Shown: positions 32,500 through 44,328, counted from the stretch's first letter. The stretch: DNA of 64,000 bases from Leptodactylus fallax (GCA_947044405.1 CAMRHE010000321.1:682001-746000); one strand, 5' to 3'. Program-made: numbers and translations. The notes: a model not told the origin generated them from the letters alone.

Positions 32500-34728
32500 G
32501 GGTGCTGTACCCTGGATGGGTGCACCTTGCTTACTGTACATCCTTTCATCGTATTCAGGCCGTACCCCTAGTTCTCTTTCCACCCTCTCCTACTTTTTTC
32601 CTCCATCTCCTCTTCCTTAAAGGTACCATTAGCTCTAGACCCATGACTCTGGCAAATATTTATGCCCCGAATCACCATCAGGGGCGATGGCTAAAATTGG
32701 CTCTCCAGGACCTCCATCACTTTGCTCAAGGGGAGATATTTCTTGGAGGAGATTTGAACGTCACCCTAAATCCTCTCATAGACTCTTCGTCGGGCAGGTC
32801 GGCGATCTCTCAAGGCGTGTTAAGCTCCCTCATCAGAAGCATACAGGCGGCTGACCTAGTCGACATTTGGAGATACCACCATCCCACTACTAAAAACTTT
32901 TCTCACTACTCTCTAAAGTATAATTCACACCAGAATCTTGATTATATACTGTGCTCCTCTTCCCTTCTCCAGTCCTCCAGCATAGCCTAGATTGCTTGCG
33001 CTACTATCTCAGATCATGTACCAGTCTCCACTAGCTTGCACCTGCCAGAACTCACTCCGAGTACATGGTCCTGGAGACTCAATGAAGGCCCCTTGAACGA
33101 CACGGCACTGGTCTCCGACATAACAGATAGCTTGAAGGAGTTCTTCAGGGTCAACACATCACCAGAGGTTTCGGTGGGAGTGGTATGGGAAACCCATAAA
33201 GCTTATGTCTGGGGTCTCCTCATTGCTAAAGCAGCTCTGGCGAAGAAGAAGAAGCAGAGGGAGGTAGACTCTCTTCTTACACAGATCTCGGCAATCGAGA
33301 GGATGCACAAATTGAACCGGTTAGCTTCCCTCCAGAACTCACTTGATCTACTAGTTCTCTGACAAGATGCAGCGGGCAAGCTGCTTGACCTGATCTCGCT
33401 TCCTGAACTCCAGAGAGTATTATGTAGTTTCCCATTGGGCAAGAGCCCAGGTCCAGATGGCCTAACCTTGCTTTACTACAAGAAGTTCAGTGAAGTCCTA
33501 CTACCTCAACTGTTCTTACTGTGCAATGCCCTACTCTCCGGGGCCCTGCTCCAGAGGCCTTTGATAGAATGGACTGGGATTACATGCAAGCAACCCTCCA
33601 AGCTTTTGTTTTCCCTCAGGCCTTTGTCACAGCAGTTTTCTCCTTATACTCTAATCCTCATGCTCGACTCAAAGTAAATGTGACTTTATCTCTGTACTTC
33701 AACATCACCAATGGGACCAGACAAGGAGGTCCCTTGTCCCCTTCCTTATTCATCCTCATGTTGGAAACGTTGCTTCAGGCAGTTCGTTAGGACCCAAGCA
33801 TTGAGGGACTTGTTGTCGGTTCACGCTCGTTGCAGTCGGTCGCCTTTGCTGACGACGTCCTCTTTCTTGTCACTAACCCAGAAGAGGGACTCCCAACCCT
33901 AATGACTTTGATGACTGAATATGGCACTCTTTCTAATTATAAACCCAACCTCTGTAAATCTGAAGTGTTGGTGGTGTCCCTTCCTGCAGCTGTCCAAGAG
34001 AGGATCCAGTTGACTTCTCCATATGTTTGGAAAGAAGACCATATCACATATCTCGGGATTAAACTTACAAGTGGCTTACAGAACTTGTACGCAGAAAACT
34101 ACTTACCTTTACTCAAGGACTTGCAGTCCATTTTAAAATCCTACAACTTGCCCTTTCTCTCCTGGTTCAGACGGAAGAACTTGTTACAGATGTATGTGGT
34201 ACTGAAAATACTCTACAAACTTCAAATGCTCCCGATTGCCCTCCTGAACTCCTACTTGTGGTCCCTACGCTCACTATTCACACGTTTTGTCTGGAGGAAT
34301 AAACCTGCCCGCTTGCCCTATAGACTCCTGATCAGACCAAGAGACAAAGGAGGAATTTCACTCCCAGACATGTCCACCTACTATAAAGCGAACCTCCTCT
34401 CCCTGTGTGAGATTACAAGAAATGCATTACAAGGCTCTTACTAGGTGGTATAGAACACCTACTTGGCTCTATGCACACAATCTGGTGGATACAGATCTAT
34501 GCTGGCACTGCCGCTCTCAACGTGGCACACCCCTCCACATATGGTGGGCCTATGACATCATACGGCCTTACTGGGCCCAAATTCAACTCTTGATTAGACG
34601 TACTACTTCCACCACCATCACGCTCTCTCCAGCCTTAGACTTGTTGTCCCTGCCCCAGTCGGAACATCGTCCCAGGAAAAATGACCTAACCACCCATTTA
34701 ATTGAAGCAGCCAAATATTTCATACCTA
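32500..34728 (+). pseudogene. L1 ORF2 relic: endonuclease and RT with internal deletion
   Basis: An APE-type endonuclease is visible: TLANIYAPN (~32648), GGDLNVTLN (~32750), YILCS (~32945) and SDHVPVS (~33010). The linker runs to LGKSPGPDGLTLLYYKKF (~33435). After LLSGALL (~33545) the sequence jumps to AFDRMDWDYM (~33555), so the region between RT motifs 0/1 and A is deleted. Later motifs follow: TRQGGPLSPSLF (~33715), FADDVLF (~33840), the thumb, and a CWHC...HIWW C-terminal motif (~34500). Several stops and shifts. It ends at the TTAA insertion site. Confidence 0.85.
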
Positions 34729-35097
34729 TTAACCCCTTCACGCATTCTCACGTACATGTACGTAGGAGAATGAGGTTAGTTACCGCATCCCCACGTACAG
34801 GTACGTAACGGTGATCGAGCTGGCTCAGAAGCAGAGCCTGTGCGATCACCGCGGGAGCCCGGCTGTATTTGACAGCCAGGCTCCCGCTGCAACAGCGGGG
34901 ACCAGTGGTAACACCGATCCCCGCTGTTTAACCCTTAACAGGGCATCCAAGGGGTTCCGCCATCTTGCCGCCCCCCCAGCTCCCCCCCGCGGCGAGATTG
35001 GGGGGTGCCGTTATCTATAATCTGCAGCCTGGGGTCTGCCAAGTGACCCCAGGCTGCCTGGAGACCCCACTACCTGGTTGATCCTGCCGAGACCTGC

Positions 35098-35231
35098 GGA
35101 AGTCAGCGCTGTGTTTCCATAGCGCTGACTTCCTGTATAGACTGCAAGACACTTGCATGCTTGTGTCTTGCAGTCTATAGTACTGAGCCAGAGATCAAAG
35201 CATCTCTGGCTCAGGTGTCCTAATGGGACAC
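35098..35231. repeat. Four consecutive perfect hairpins
   Basis: In 134 bp: GGAAGTCAGCGCT/AGCGCTGACTTCC (13 bp, 35098-35133), TATAGACTGCAAGACAC/GTGTCTTGCAGTCTATA (17 bp, 35136-35179), CTGAGCCAGAGAT/ATCTCTGGCTCAG (13 bp, 35183-35214) and GTGTCC/GGACAC (35215-35231). All arms are perfect. A comparable series sits at the same place in the 20771 copy, so the architecture is a family trait. Confidence 0.93.
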
Positions 35232-36289
35232 ATGAAAAAGTAAAAAAAAGTGAAAAAAATAAATAAATAAAGTATGTGAAAAAAAATTAATAAAAGAATA
35301 AAGCCCCAAAAATTCCCTTTTCCTACATAAAATGAATTATATAAAAAATAAACCTAAAAATTAATAAAAACAATACATATTTGGTATCGCCACGTACGTA
35401 ACAACCTGTACAATAAAACTGAAACCATATTTAATGTACACAATGAACGTCGGGGGAAAAAAACGCCAAAAGTAATGATTTTTCGCCATCTCACCTTACG
35501 AAATATGCCATAAAAAGTGATCAAAAAGTCATATGTACCCCAAAACTGTACCAGTAAAAAGCACAGGTTGTCCCGCAAAAAATAAGCCCTAAACCAACTC
35601 TCTAAACTGAAAAATAAAAATGCTACGCATCTTAGAAGATGGCGATGCAAAAAAAATTGATTTATGTCCCCAAATGGGTTTTTGTTCTGCAAAATTGGTA
35701 TTGCATAAAAAAACAGTATAAATGAGGTATCGCCGTAATCGTACCGACCCGCAGAATAAAGATAACATGTTACTTATGCTCTACGCTGCATGGTGAAAAA
35801 TTTAAACGGTAAAACACAGTGCCAGAATTGATGGGGTTGTTTTTTAATCCACCAAGAAAGAGTTAATAAAATTTATTTAATAAGTTGTAAGCACCTAAAA
35901 ATGATGTCATTAAAAAATACATCTCATACTGCAAACAACAAGCCCTCATATGGCTACATCACCAGAGAAATAAAGAAAATATAGCTCGTACAATGTGAAG
36001 ACAAAAACCCCCCAAAAATCGCCAAATCATTAGAACAAAACTGGCTGCGGCAGGAAGGGAATGTATAAACTGTGCGAGCATATATGAGGGTACAAACCAG
36101 ATTTAGAGCTTACGAGGGATAATAAACCAGAAGTGACCCCCAGAGTGACCTCCCCAATAATAGGAATTCTGGGGAAATAGTAGGGAATTTAGTGTACCCA
36201 ATGTTCTACGCACAGCTTACATATTCACTTTTCCCCATCCGCTGTGCAGTCACGTCTGGGATACTAATGCTCGTTACACCCCTTGATAA

Positions 36290-39200
36290 ATTCTTTGAGG
36301 GGTGCACTTTTCAAAATGGGGTCATTCCCTAGGGGATTCCACTTTACTGGTACTTTAGAGGCTCTGCAAACATGACATGGCATCCAGATCCCAAACATCT
36401 GAATCTGCGCTCCAAAAGCCACAAAGCGCTCCCTACTGTGTGCCCAAACTGCAGTTTATACCCACATGTATTACACTTGTCGTACCCAGAATAACGTACT
36501 TAATGTCATACGTGGGTATAAACTGCTGTTTGGGCACAGCCGAGCACAGAAGGGAAGGAGCGCTATTTGGTTTTTGGACGCCATTGCACTTTTGCAGAGC
36601 TGAAATGCCAGTACAGTGGAATCCCCTGACATGTCACCTCATTTTGGAAACTACACCCCTGAAGGAATTTATCCTGGGGTACAGTGAGCATTTTTAACCC
36701 CCAAGTGTTGCTATAATTTATTATCCATAAATGAATACGCAGCTGATGGTGAAAGATGAAAAAGACAATTTATCCAGGAATACGACATTTCAGTGTGTAA
36801 TATGTTGTGCCCGGCTTGTATCAGAGATGAACGCTTCAAAAGCTGTTGTGCCCGGGATTCCCGATCACCAGTTTTTGGAGTGTGTGTCTGTGCAGACATA
36901 AACTGGGCACAACATATTGGGCACTGAAATGGCGTATCTATAGAAAAATTTCATTTTTAACTTTTCATTATCAGCTGCGCATTCATTTCTGGAAATTAAA
37001 AGAATGCAACACTTAAGGGTTAATAATGCTCGCTACCCCACTTGATAAATCCCTTGAAGGGTATAGTTTCCAAAATGGGGTGACATGTCTGCGGATTCCA
37101 CTTTACTGGCAATTCATGGGCTCTGCAAAAGTGGCATGGTGTCCAAAAAGCAAACTGTGCTCCAAAAACCAAAATAGCGCTCCTTCCCTTCTGTGCCCGG
37201 CTGTGCCCAAACAGCAGTTTATACCCACATATGGCATTGTTAAGTATGTTATCCTGGATACACCAGTGTCATACATGTGGGCATAAACTGTCATTTGGGC
37301 ACACAGTAGGGCGCAAATGTGAAGGAGCGCTATGTGCTTTTGGAGCGCATATTTAGATTGTTGTTTTTTTGGACGCCATGTCACATTTGCAGAGACCCTA
37401 AAATTGCCCCTACAAAATGGGGGTCACTTCTTGGGGAATTCCAATTTACTGGCACCTCCAGGGCTCTGCAAAAACAACATGGCGACGAGAAAGTACTCCA
37501 AAAGATAAAAAAACACAGTGCTCCTTCCCTTCTGAGCCCTGCTGTGTGCCCAAGCAGCAATTTACACCCACATATATAATTTTTTTGTCCCCGGGATAGC
37601 CCACTTAATAGTTTTAGGAGTTCATGTCTCTGATGCCACAAAGTGGCCGCAACGTATTAGGCACTGAAATTGGATATTTCTTTAAAAACTTTAATTTTCA
37701 CTTTGTATATTAATTTTTGGGAAGCATTTTTAGGCTCAAAATAATAATATCCCTTCCCTTGATACATTCCTTGAGGGGTGTAGTTTCTAAAATGGGGTCA
37801 CTTTTAGGGGGTTTCCATTGTACTGGTACTTTAGGGGCTCTACAAATGCGACATGGCACCTGAAAACTATTCTAGCCACATCTGCCCTCCAAAAGCCAAA
37901 TAGCGCTCTTTCCATTCTGAGCCCCACCATGTACCCATACAGCAGATTACAACCACATATGGGGATATGGGGCATTTCTGTGTTCAGAAGAAATTGTGTA
38001 ACAAACCTTGGGGTGTTTTTTCTTCTTTAACCACTTGCAAGAATTAAAAATATGTCGCTAAATGGACGGTTTGTTGGAAAAAAGTAATTTTACATTTTTA
38101 CGTCCCTAAGTCAATAAAATCAGTGAAACAGCTGTGAGGTCAAAATGCTCACTATACCCCTAGATAAATTCTATGAGGGGTGTAGTTTTCAAAATGGGGT
38201 CACTTTTTGGGGGTTTATGTTGTATTGGTACTTTAGGGGCTCTGCAAATGCGACATGGCACCTGAAAACTATTCCAGCAAAATCTGCCCTCCAAAAGCTA
38301 AATAGCGCTCTTTCCATTTTGAGCTCTGCCATGCACCTATGCAGCAGATTACAACCACATATGGGGCATTTCTGTGTTCAGGAGAAATTGTGTAACGAGC
38401 TTTGGGGAGCATTTTCTCCTTTGTCCCCTTGTGAAAATGAAAAATTTGGGGCTAAATTGACGGTTTATTGGAAAAAAAGTAATTTTTCATTTTAATGTCC
38501 CAATGTTAATAAAATTTGTGAAACAGCTGTAGGGTCAAAATGCTCACTATACCCCTTGATATGTTCTGTGAGGGGTGTAGTTTTCAAAATGGGGTCACTT
38601 TTAGGGGGCTTTCACTGTATTGGTACTTTGGGGGCTCTGCAAATGCAACATGGTACCTGAAAACTATTCCACCAAAATCTGCCTTCCAAAAGCCAAATAG
38701 CGCTCTTTCCATTCTGAGCCCTGCCATGTACCCATACAGCAGATTACGACCACATATGGGGTCACTTTTAGGGGGCTTTCACTGTATTGGTACTTTAGGG
38801 GCTCTGCAAATGCGACATGGTACCTGAAAACTATTCCACCAAAATCTGCCTTCCAAAAGCCAAATAGCGCTCTTTCCATTCTGAGCCCTGCCATGTACCC
38901 ATACAGCAGATTACGACCACATATGGGGTATTGCCATGTTCAGGAGCAATTGTTTTGCAAACTGTGGGGTGCTTTTTCTCCTTTAACCCCTTGTGAAAAT
39001 GAAAACTTTGGGGATAAAGTAACAATTTAGTAATGTTTCATTTATACATCCCAGTGTTAGCAAAATCTGTGAAACGGCTGTAAGGTCAAAATGCTCACTA
39101 TACCCCTTGATGAATTCTGTGAGGGGTGTAGTTTCCAAAATGGAGTCACTTTTTGGGGTTTTCCTTTGTATTGGAAATGAGACATGGCACCTGAAAACTA

Positions 39201-39530
39201 TTCCAGCAAAATCTGCTTTTCAGACGCCCAGTGTCACTCCTTCCCTTCCGTGCGCTGCCATTCGCCCAAACATCAGTTTACACCCACTTGTGGGGTATTT
39301 CCGTGCTCGGGAGAAATTGCATAACAAACTGTGAGATGCATTTTCTCCTTTAACCCTTTGTGAATGTGTTAATTTTAGGGCTAAATTAAGGAATTAGTGG
39401 GAAAAAATTAAATGTCTAAATTTCACCTCCATATTGTTTTAATTCCAGTGAAATGCTTAAAGGGTTAACAAACTTCCCAAATGTTATTTTGAATTATTTG
39501 AGGGGTGCAGTTTGGAAAATGGGGTGATTT
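36290..39530. repeat. Diverged tandem array, unit ~390 bp
   Basis: A block reading GAGGGGTGTAGTTTYCAAAA then TGGGGTCAC recurs at about 36297, 37057, 37773, 38175, 38571, 39119 and 39503, with an inverted copy at ~36638-36672. Each is followed in the better copies by GGGGCTCTGCAAATGCGACA and by GCGCTCTTTCCATTCTGAGC, then CCACATATGGGG. Spacings of ~402, ~396 and ~384 define the unit; irregular gaps reflect indels. Noncoding. Confidence 0.85.
38591..38924. repeat. 167-bp tandem duplication inside the array
   Basis: 38591-38757 is repeated at 38758-38924 with about two substitutions. The joint lies at ATGGGGT, a short sequence present at both ends of the duplicated block, suggesting a recent microhomology-driven duplication. 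Confidence 0.9.
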
Positions 39531-40025
39531 ATGGGGGTTTCTAATATATAGGCCATTATAATCCTCTTCAGAACTGAAGTGGTCCCTAAAAAATTAGTTT
39601 GGGAAATTTTCTTGTAATTCTGAAAAATCGCTGTTACACTTGTAAGCCTTCTAACATCCAAAATAAATTACAGGACGATTAAAAGATGATGCCGATATAT
39701 AGCAGAGATATGGTAGATAATATGTATTAATGTATTTGGATGGTATGACTATCTGTCTGAAAAGCAGAGCATTTCACATTTTGAAAATTGCGATTTTATT
39801 CCAAATTTCCATCAAATTTCCTATTTTTTTATAAATAAATACAAAAATATTCATTAGTGTTTACCACTAACATGAAGTACAATGTGTCACGAAAAAACAA
39901 TCTCAAAATCACTTGTGTAAGTTAAGTTGTCTCAAAGTTATTGCCATATAAAGTGACACATGTCAGTTTTGGAAAACGAGGCCTAGTCCTTAACGCACTG
40001 TTGGGCTCGGTCCTGAAGGGGTTAA

Positions 40026-40202
40026 CTGACTCCAGACAAATCCCCATCTGTCTCGCACTGGACTGAAAAAGTTGCACAGATATCCAGATTTGAAGAACTA
40101 CTCAGCTGTTCCAGAGGATCTCATGCTCGATTCCTTAAGCTCTGGTCACCCTGGCTGAGACACCAGAACACTACACTGTCTACAGATGGCCCTTTGGTCT
40201 AG
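40026..40202 (+). pseudogene. L1 ORF2 C-terminus (continuation)
   Basis: Right after the TTAA element, the frame from CTG at 40026 to TAG at 40200 reads the usual L1 ORF2 tail (HWTEKVAQISRFEELL ... ARFLKLWSPWL). It belongs to the relic interrupted at 34728, although removing the insertion would leave the two halves in different frames, so the L1 was already damaged. Confidence 0.8.
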
Positions 40203-40954
40203 GACCGAGTTTCGCTCTTGGTGCCTGCTTCTTCTTGTTCTTATTTCTTTTTCTTCTTCCTCCTCTTCCTTTTCCTCTCATTCTCTCTCTCTACTTTTAC
40301 ACTTACTTTTCCGTCACTTCTTCACTATTCTTTATACTCTTACCTGACCCTCTCCCCCCCCTCCCTCCGTCCCTTACTAGCACTCTCATCCTAGTCTACC
40401 ACTACCTCCACCCCGCCTTGTTACACGGGGCGCCTGATTTTGGCGCATGAGTCTTACACCTCATAGAATACCTTGCAGCACATATATTGATACTTTTTAT
40501 GACTTGTTGCTTTGTCTAATTTTTTGAGTTATATCTTGTATTTTCGCTGCACAGATATATGTCGCAACTGTGTTACAATATGGGAAAGAATCATATGCAC
40601 TTCCCTGAACTTTGGTTAGGATTCTATTGTCTTGCTTTATATGACTACTTTTAAAAAAAAAAATTATATTGTGTTTTATGGTTTACTCCTTTTTCACTAT
40701 ATAAACAGATATACATATTTTTTTGTGTTGCGATAGTCTGAGAAAGATACCTTGTTTATTTTTACATTGAGCTGTGTGGGAGCTTTTTTTTTTTGGATAA
40801 TTTTATGTTTATATTGATTCCATTATGGGGGTACAGGGAACAGGATTAATAAAAACAGGAATTCCCACATTGTGTTTTAGATTTTGTCTTTTACACTGGC
40901 TCATGAAATAATAAGTTAATTTTATTATTCTGGTGCAATTATATAAATTATGTA

Positions 40955-41755
40955 CAGTGCCTTGCGAAAGTATTCGGCTCCCTTGAATTTTTCAACCTTT
41001 TGCCACATTTCAGGCTTCAAACATAAAGATATAAAATTTTTTTTTTTTTTTGGTGAAGAATCAACAACAAGTGGGACACAATTGTGAAGTGGAACGAAAT
41101 TTATTGGTTATTTTAAACTTTTGTAAAAAATAAAAAACTGAAAAGTGGGGCGTGCAATATTATTTGGCCCCTTTACTTTCAGTGCAGCAAACTCACTCCA
41201 GAAGTTCAGTGAGGATCTCTGAATGATCCAATGTTGTCCTAAATGACTGATGATGATAAATATAATCCACCTGTGTGTAATCAAGTCTCCGTATAAATGC
41301 ACCTGCTCTGTGATAGTCTCAGGGTTCTGTTTAAAGCGCAGAGAGCATCATGAAGACCAAGGAACACACCAGGCAGGTCCGTGATACTGTTGTGGAGAAG
41401 CGATCATATTGAAATGGAAGGAGTATCAGACCACTGCAAATCTACCAAGACCCGGCCGTCCCGCTAAACTTTCATCTCAAACAAGGAGAAGACTGATCAG
41501 AGATGCAGCCAAGAGGCCCATGATCACTATGGATGAACTGCAGAGATCTACAGCTGAGGTGGGAGAGTCTGTTCATAGGACAACAATCAGTCGTACACTG
41601 CACAAATCTGGCCTTTATGGAAGAGTGGCAAGAAGAAAGCCATTTCTCAAAAATATCCATAAAAAGTCTCGTTTAAAGTTTGTCACAAGCCACCTGGGAG
41701 ACACACCAAACATGTGGAAGAAGGTGCTCTGGTCAGATGAAACCAAAATAGTGTA
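40955..41755 (+). mobile_element. Tc1/mariner element, family D, 3' half missing
   Basis: TA at 40953-40954; tip CAGTGCCTTGCGAAAGTATT; left inverted repeat to about 41165, clearly related to the element at 47010-48576. It breaks off at 41755 just after the first catalytic motif and abuts a fragment of the CCCCTT family. The right end is absent. Confidence 0.88.
41350..41755 (+). pseudogene. Tc1 transposase, family D, N-terminal part only
   Basis: ATG at 41350 (MKTKEHTRQVRD). An internal deletion and shift near 41400 removes part of the first helix-turn-helix. The frame from 41409 reads the PRPGRPAKLS linker, the second DNA-binding half, VARRKPFLKN and WSDETK with the first catalytic Asp, then stops at the truncation. 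Confidence 0.9.
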
Positions 41756-41756
41756 A

Positions 41757-42118
41757 AAAAAAAAAAAATGAAAAATTCTAAATCAACCCCTTTCCCTAGA
41801 ATACATATAAAAGTTGAAAATTACTGTGAAACACATACACATTAGGTATCCCTGTGTCCGAAAACGCCTGGTCTACAAACATAAAAATATTTTCCGTAGC
41901 GCGAACATCATAGTGGGAAAAAGTATCAAAAGTGTAAAACTGACATTTATTTCACTGTTTCGCCTCTGGTTTGAATAAAAAGAGATCAAAGCAATATTCC
42001 CCAAAATGGTATAACTAAAAAGTACATCTGGCCCCGCAAAAAAAGATGCCCTATGCTTCCCCGTACAGCTGCAGGGCCACCTGTCAATGTGGCCTTGCAG
42101 CTGTTGCAAAACTACAAC
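41757..42118 (+). repeat. CCCCTT-family fragment
   Basis: After an A run it reads AATCAACCCCTTTCCCTAG, ACGCCTGGTCTACAAAC, TGAATAAAAAGAGATC, GGTATAACTAAAAAGTAC and CCCCGCAAAAAAAG, the same series as 18260-18550. The DD35E element inserted at its right end (TA 42119-42120). Confidence 0.7.
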
Positions 42119-42120
42119 TA

Positions 42121-43687
42121 CAGTCATGGCCAAAAGTTTTGAGAATGATACAAATATTAATTTTTACAAAGTCTACTGCTTCAGTTTTTCTAATGGCAAT
42201 TTGCATATACTCCAGAATGTTATAAAGAGTGATCAGCTTAACAGCAATTACTTGCAAAGTCAATATTTGCCTAGAAAATGAACTTTATCCCCCAAAACAC
42301 ATTTCAACATCATTGCAGCCCTGCCTTAAAAGGACCACCTAACATCGTTTCAGTGATTGCTCCATTAACACAGGTGTGGGTGTTGATGAGGACAGGGCTG
42401 GAGATCAATCTGTCATGATTAAGTAAGAATGACACCACTGGACACTTTAAAAGGAGGCTGGTGCTTGCCATCATTGTTTCTCTTCTGTTAACCATGGTTA
42501 TCTCTAAAGAAACACGTGCAGTCATCATTGCACTGCACAAAAATGGCCTAACTGGGAAGAGTATTGCAGCTAGAAAGATTGCACCTCAGTCAACAATCTA
42601 TCGCATCATCAAGAACTTCAAGGAGAGAGGTTCCATTGGTGCCAAAAAGGCTCCAGGGCGCCCAAGAAAGACCAGCAAGCGGCAGGACCGTCTCTTAAAA
42701 GTGTTTCAGCTGCGGGATCGGGCTACCAGCAGTGCAGAGCTTGCTGAGGAATGGCAGCAGGCAGGTGTGAGTGCATCTGCACGCACTGTGAGGCGGAGAC
42801 TCTTGGAGCAAGGCCTGGTCTCAAGGAGGGCAGCAAAGAAGCCACTTCTCTCCAGAAAAAACATCAGGGACAGACTGATATTCTGCAAAAGGTACAGGGA
42901 GTGGACTGCTGAGGACTGGGGTAAAGTCATTTTCTCTGATGTATCCCCTTTTCGACTGTTTGGAACATCTGGAAAACAGCTTATTCGGAGAAGAAGAGGT
43001 GAGCGCTACCACCAGTCTTGTCTCATGCCAACTGTAAAGCATCCTGAAACCATTCATGTGTAGGGTTGCTTCTCAGCCAAGGGAATCGGCTCTCTCACAG
43101 TCTTGCCTAAAAACACAGCCATGAATAAAGAATGGTACCAGAATGTCCTCCAAGAGCAACTTCTCCCAACCGTCCAAGAGCAGTTTGGCGCTCAACAATG
43201 CCTTTTCCAGCATGATGGAGCACCTTGCCATAAAGCAAAGGTGATAACTAAATGGCTCAGGGAACAAAACATAGAGATTTTGGGTCCATGGCCTGGAAAC
43301 TCCTCAGATCTTAATCCCATTGAGAACTTGTGGTCAATCATCAAGAGACGGGTGGACAAACAAAAACCAACAAATTCAGACAAAATTAAAGCATTGATTC
43401 TGCAAGAATGGACTGCTATCAGTCAGGATTTGGTCCAGAAGTTGATTGAGAGCATGCCAGGGAGAATTGCAGAGGTCCTGAAGAAGAAGGGTCAACACTG
43501 CAAATATTGACTTGCTGCATTAACTCATTCTAACTGTCAATATAAGCTTCTGTTACTCATAATATGAATGCAATTATATTTCTGTATGTGATAAAAACAT
43601 CTGACAAACACACATAAAAACCAGAGGGCAGCAGATCATGTGAAAATATAATATTTGTGTCATTCTCAAAACTTTTGGCCATGACTG
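42121..43687 (+). mobile_element. DD35E Tc1-like element (Traveler-type)
   Basis: TA flanks 42119-42120 and 43688-43689. Tips CAGTCATGGCCAAAAGTTTT match perfectly; the repeats agree for about 45 bp. The body is full length. Catalytic spacing is DD35E, which is the defining feature of the published Traveler family; I assign the name from spacing alone. The gene carries one nonsense codon. Confidence 0.9.
42494..43510 (+). pseudogene. DD35E transposase with a single in-frame UAG
   Basis: From ATG 42494 the frame is open to the stop at 43508-43510 (338 codons) except for TAG at 43061-43063 (codon 190), where families usually have Trp in VWGCFS. Visible parts: first helix-turn-helix (~1-55), PGRPRK linker (~55-60), second DNA-binding half, D149 (FSDVSP), D241 (FQHDGAPCH) and E277 (PIENLW) with 35 residues between. 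The segment just before the stop (KHPETIHV) also departs from the usual KHGGG pattern, hinting at local damage. Confidence 0.92.
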
Positions 43688-43689
43688 TA

Positions 43690-44270
43690 CAATATTTGAC
43701 CACATATTTTGCTTAAAATTTTTTTTCCCTATTTTCCTCCTCTAAAATCTAGGTGTGTTTTATGGTCCGGTGCGTCTTATAGACCGAAAAATATGGTAAT
43801 TCATTTTATATGGGGAAATGGCATTTTGGGGGCTTTATTCATTAATTCATTTATTTTAACACACTTTATTTTTTTACACTTTTTTTTAACATTTTTTTGA
43901 TGTCCCACTTGAACCAGGGAATCTGAACCAGTGATGCTCTGATTGCTGGTTCAGTACAATACACTGCAATACACATGTATTTCAGTGTATAGAGGAATCA
44001 GCCTATACAGACACATAGGCTGACTTCCTCCCATCGCAGCAGGATCAACCAGATATTTGGGGTCCTAGCAGCCCAGGGTCACTGGTCAGACCCCCAGTTG
44101 ACGAAAATACATATTGGCACCTCCCAATCTCACTCTCACTGCGGTGGGGGCAATTGGGGGCATTATTATATTGGAACCCCTTAAATGCAGTGGTTATGTT
44201 TGACCGGGGCATCTAAGGGGGCTAAAACCCCAGCTGCTGTCCTCTAAACTCAGGCGTCTGCGCCGTAATA
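43690..44270 (-). repeat. Decayed repeat, partly CCCCTT family
   Basis: Contains GGTGCGTCTTATAGACCGAAAA (~43763), a motif common in vertebrate DNA-transposon remnants. In reverse orientation there are pieces like the hairpin arm of the TTAA elements (AGGAAGTCAGCC, ATCTGGTTGATCCTGCTG around 44020-44060) and AAGGGGTTCC near 44175. No gene. Confidence 0.5.
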
Positions 44271-44328
44271 GTAGTAGTTAGGAGTTAATGCCCATATGCT
44301 CTAATAGCACATCATTAGAAAACCTCTT

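Larger units (their letters stand above)
34733..40021 (+). mobile_element. 5.3-kb TTAA-flanked CCCCTT element with tandem repeats
   Basis: TTAA at 34729-34732 and 40022-40025; ends CCCCTTCACG ... CCTGAAGGGG. It sits inside the L1 ORF2, whose C-terminal segment resumes immediately after. Structure: CpG-rich left arm with four perfect hairpins (35098-35231), an A-rich spacer (~35230-35830), a long array of diverged ~390-bp units (36290-39530) and a right arm shared with 19783-20055. No coding frame is credible. Movement must have depended on an enzyme supplied elsewhere; piggyBac-type is a guess from TTAA and the CCC start. Confidence 0.75.
30715..40665 (+). mobile_element. L1-clade LINE, decayed, split by a TTAA element
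   Basis: L1 order on the plus strand: short 5' UTR (~30715-30810), ORF1 relic, ORF2 relic (endonuclease then RT), interruption by the 34733-40021 element, ORF2 C-terminus (40026-40202), pyrimidine-rich 3' UTR (~40226-40400) and an A run near 40651. The interruption lies within TTAA and the ORF2 C-terminus resumes right after it, so the L1 is older than the inserted element. The 5' boundary is approximate and no target duplication was found. Confidence 0.8.

Noticed and set aside
35071..35088. Eighteen bases identical to the conserved 5' end of eukaryotic 18S rRNA (TACCTGGTTGATCCTGCC).
   Set aside because: The match stops there and passes into hairpin DNA of the TTAA element. A related ATCTGGTTGATCCTGCTG occurs at the equivalent place near 44040-44060, so it belongs to the repeat family and is not an rRNA gene.
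36377..39334. Many 60-116 codon frames on both strands.
   Set aside because: They repeat because the DNA is a ~390-bp tandem array; frames appear on both strands of the same unit and show no coding constraint.
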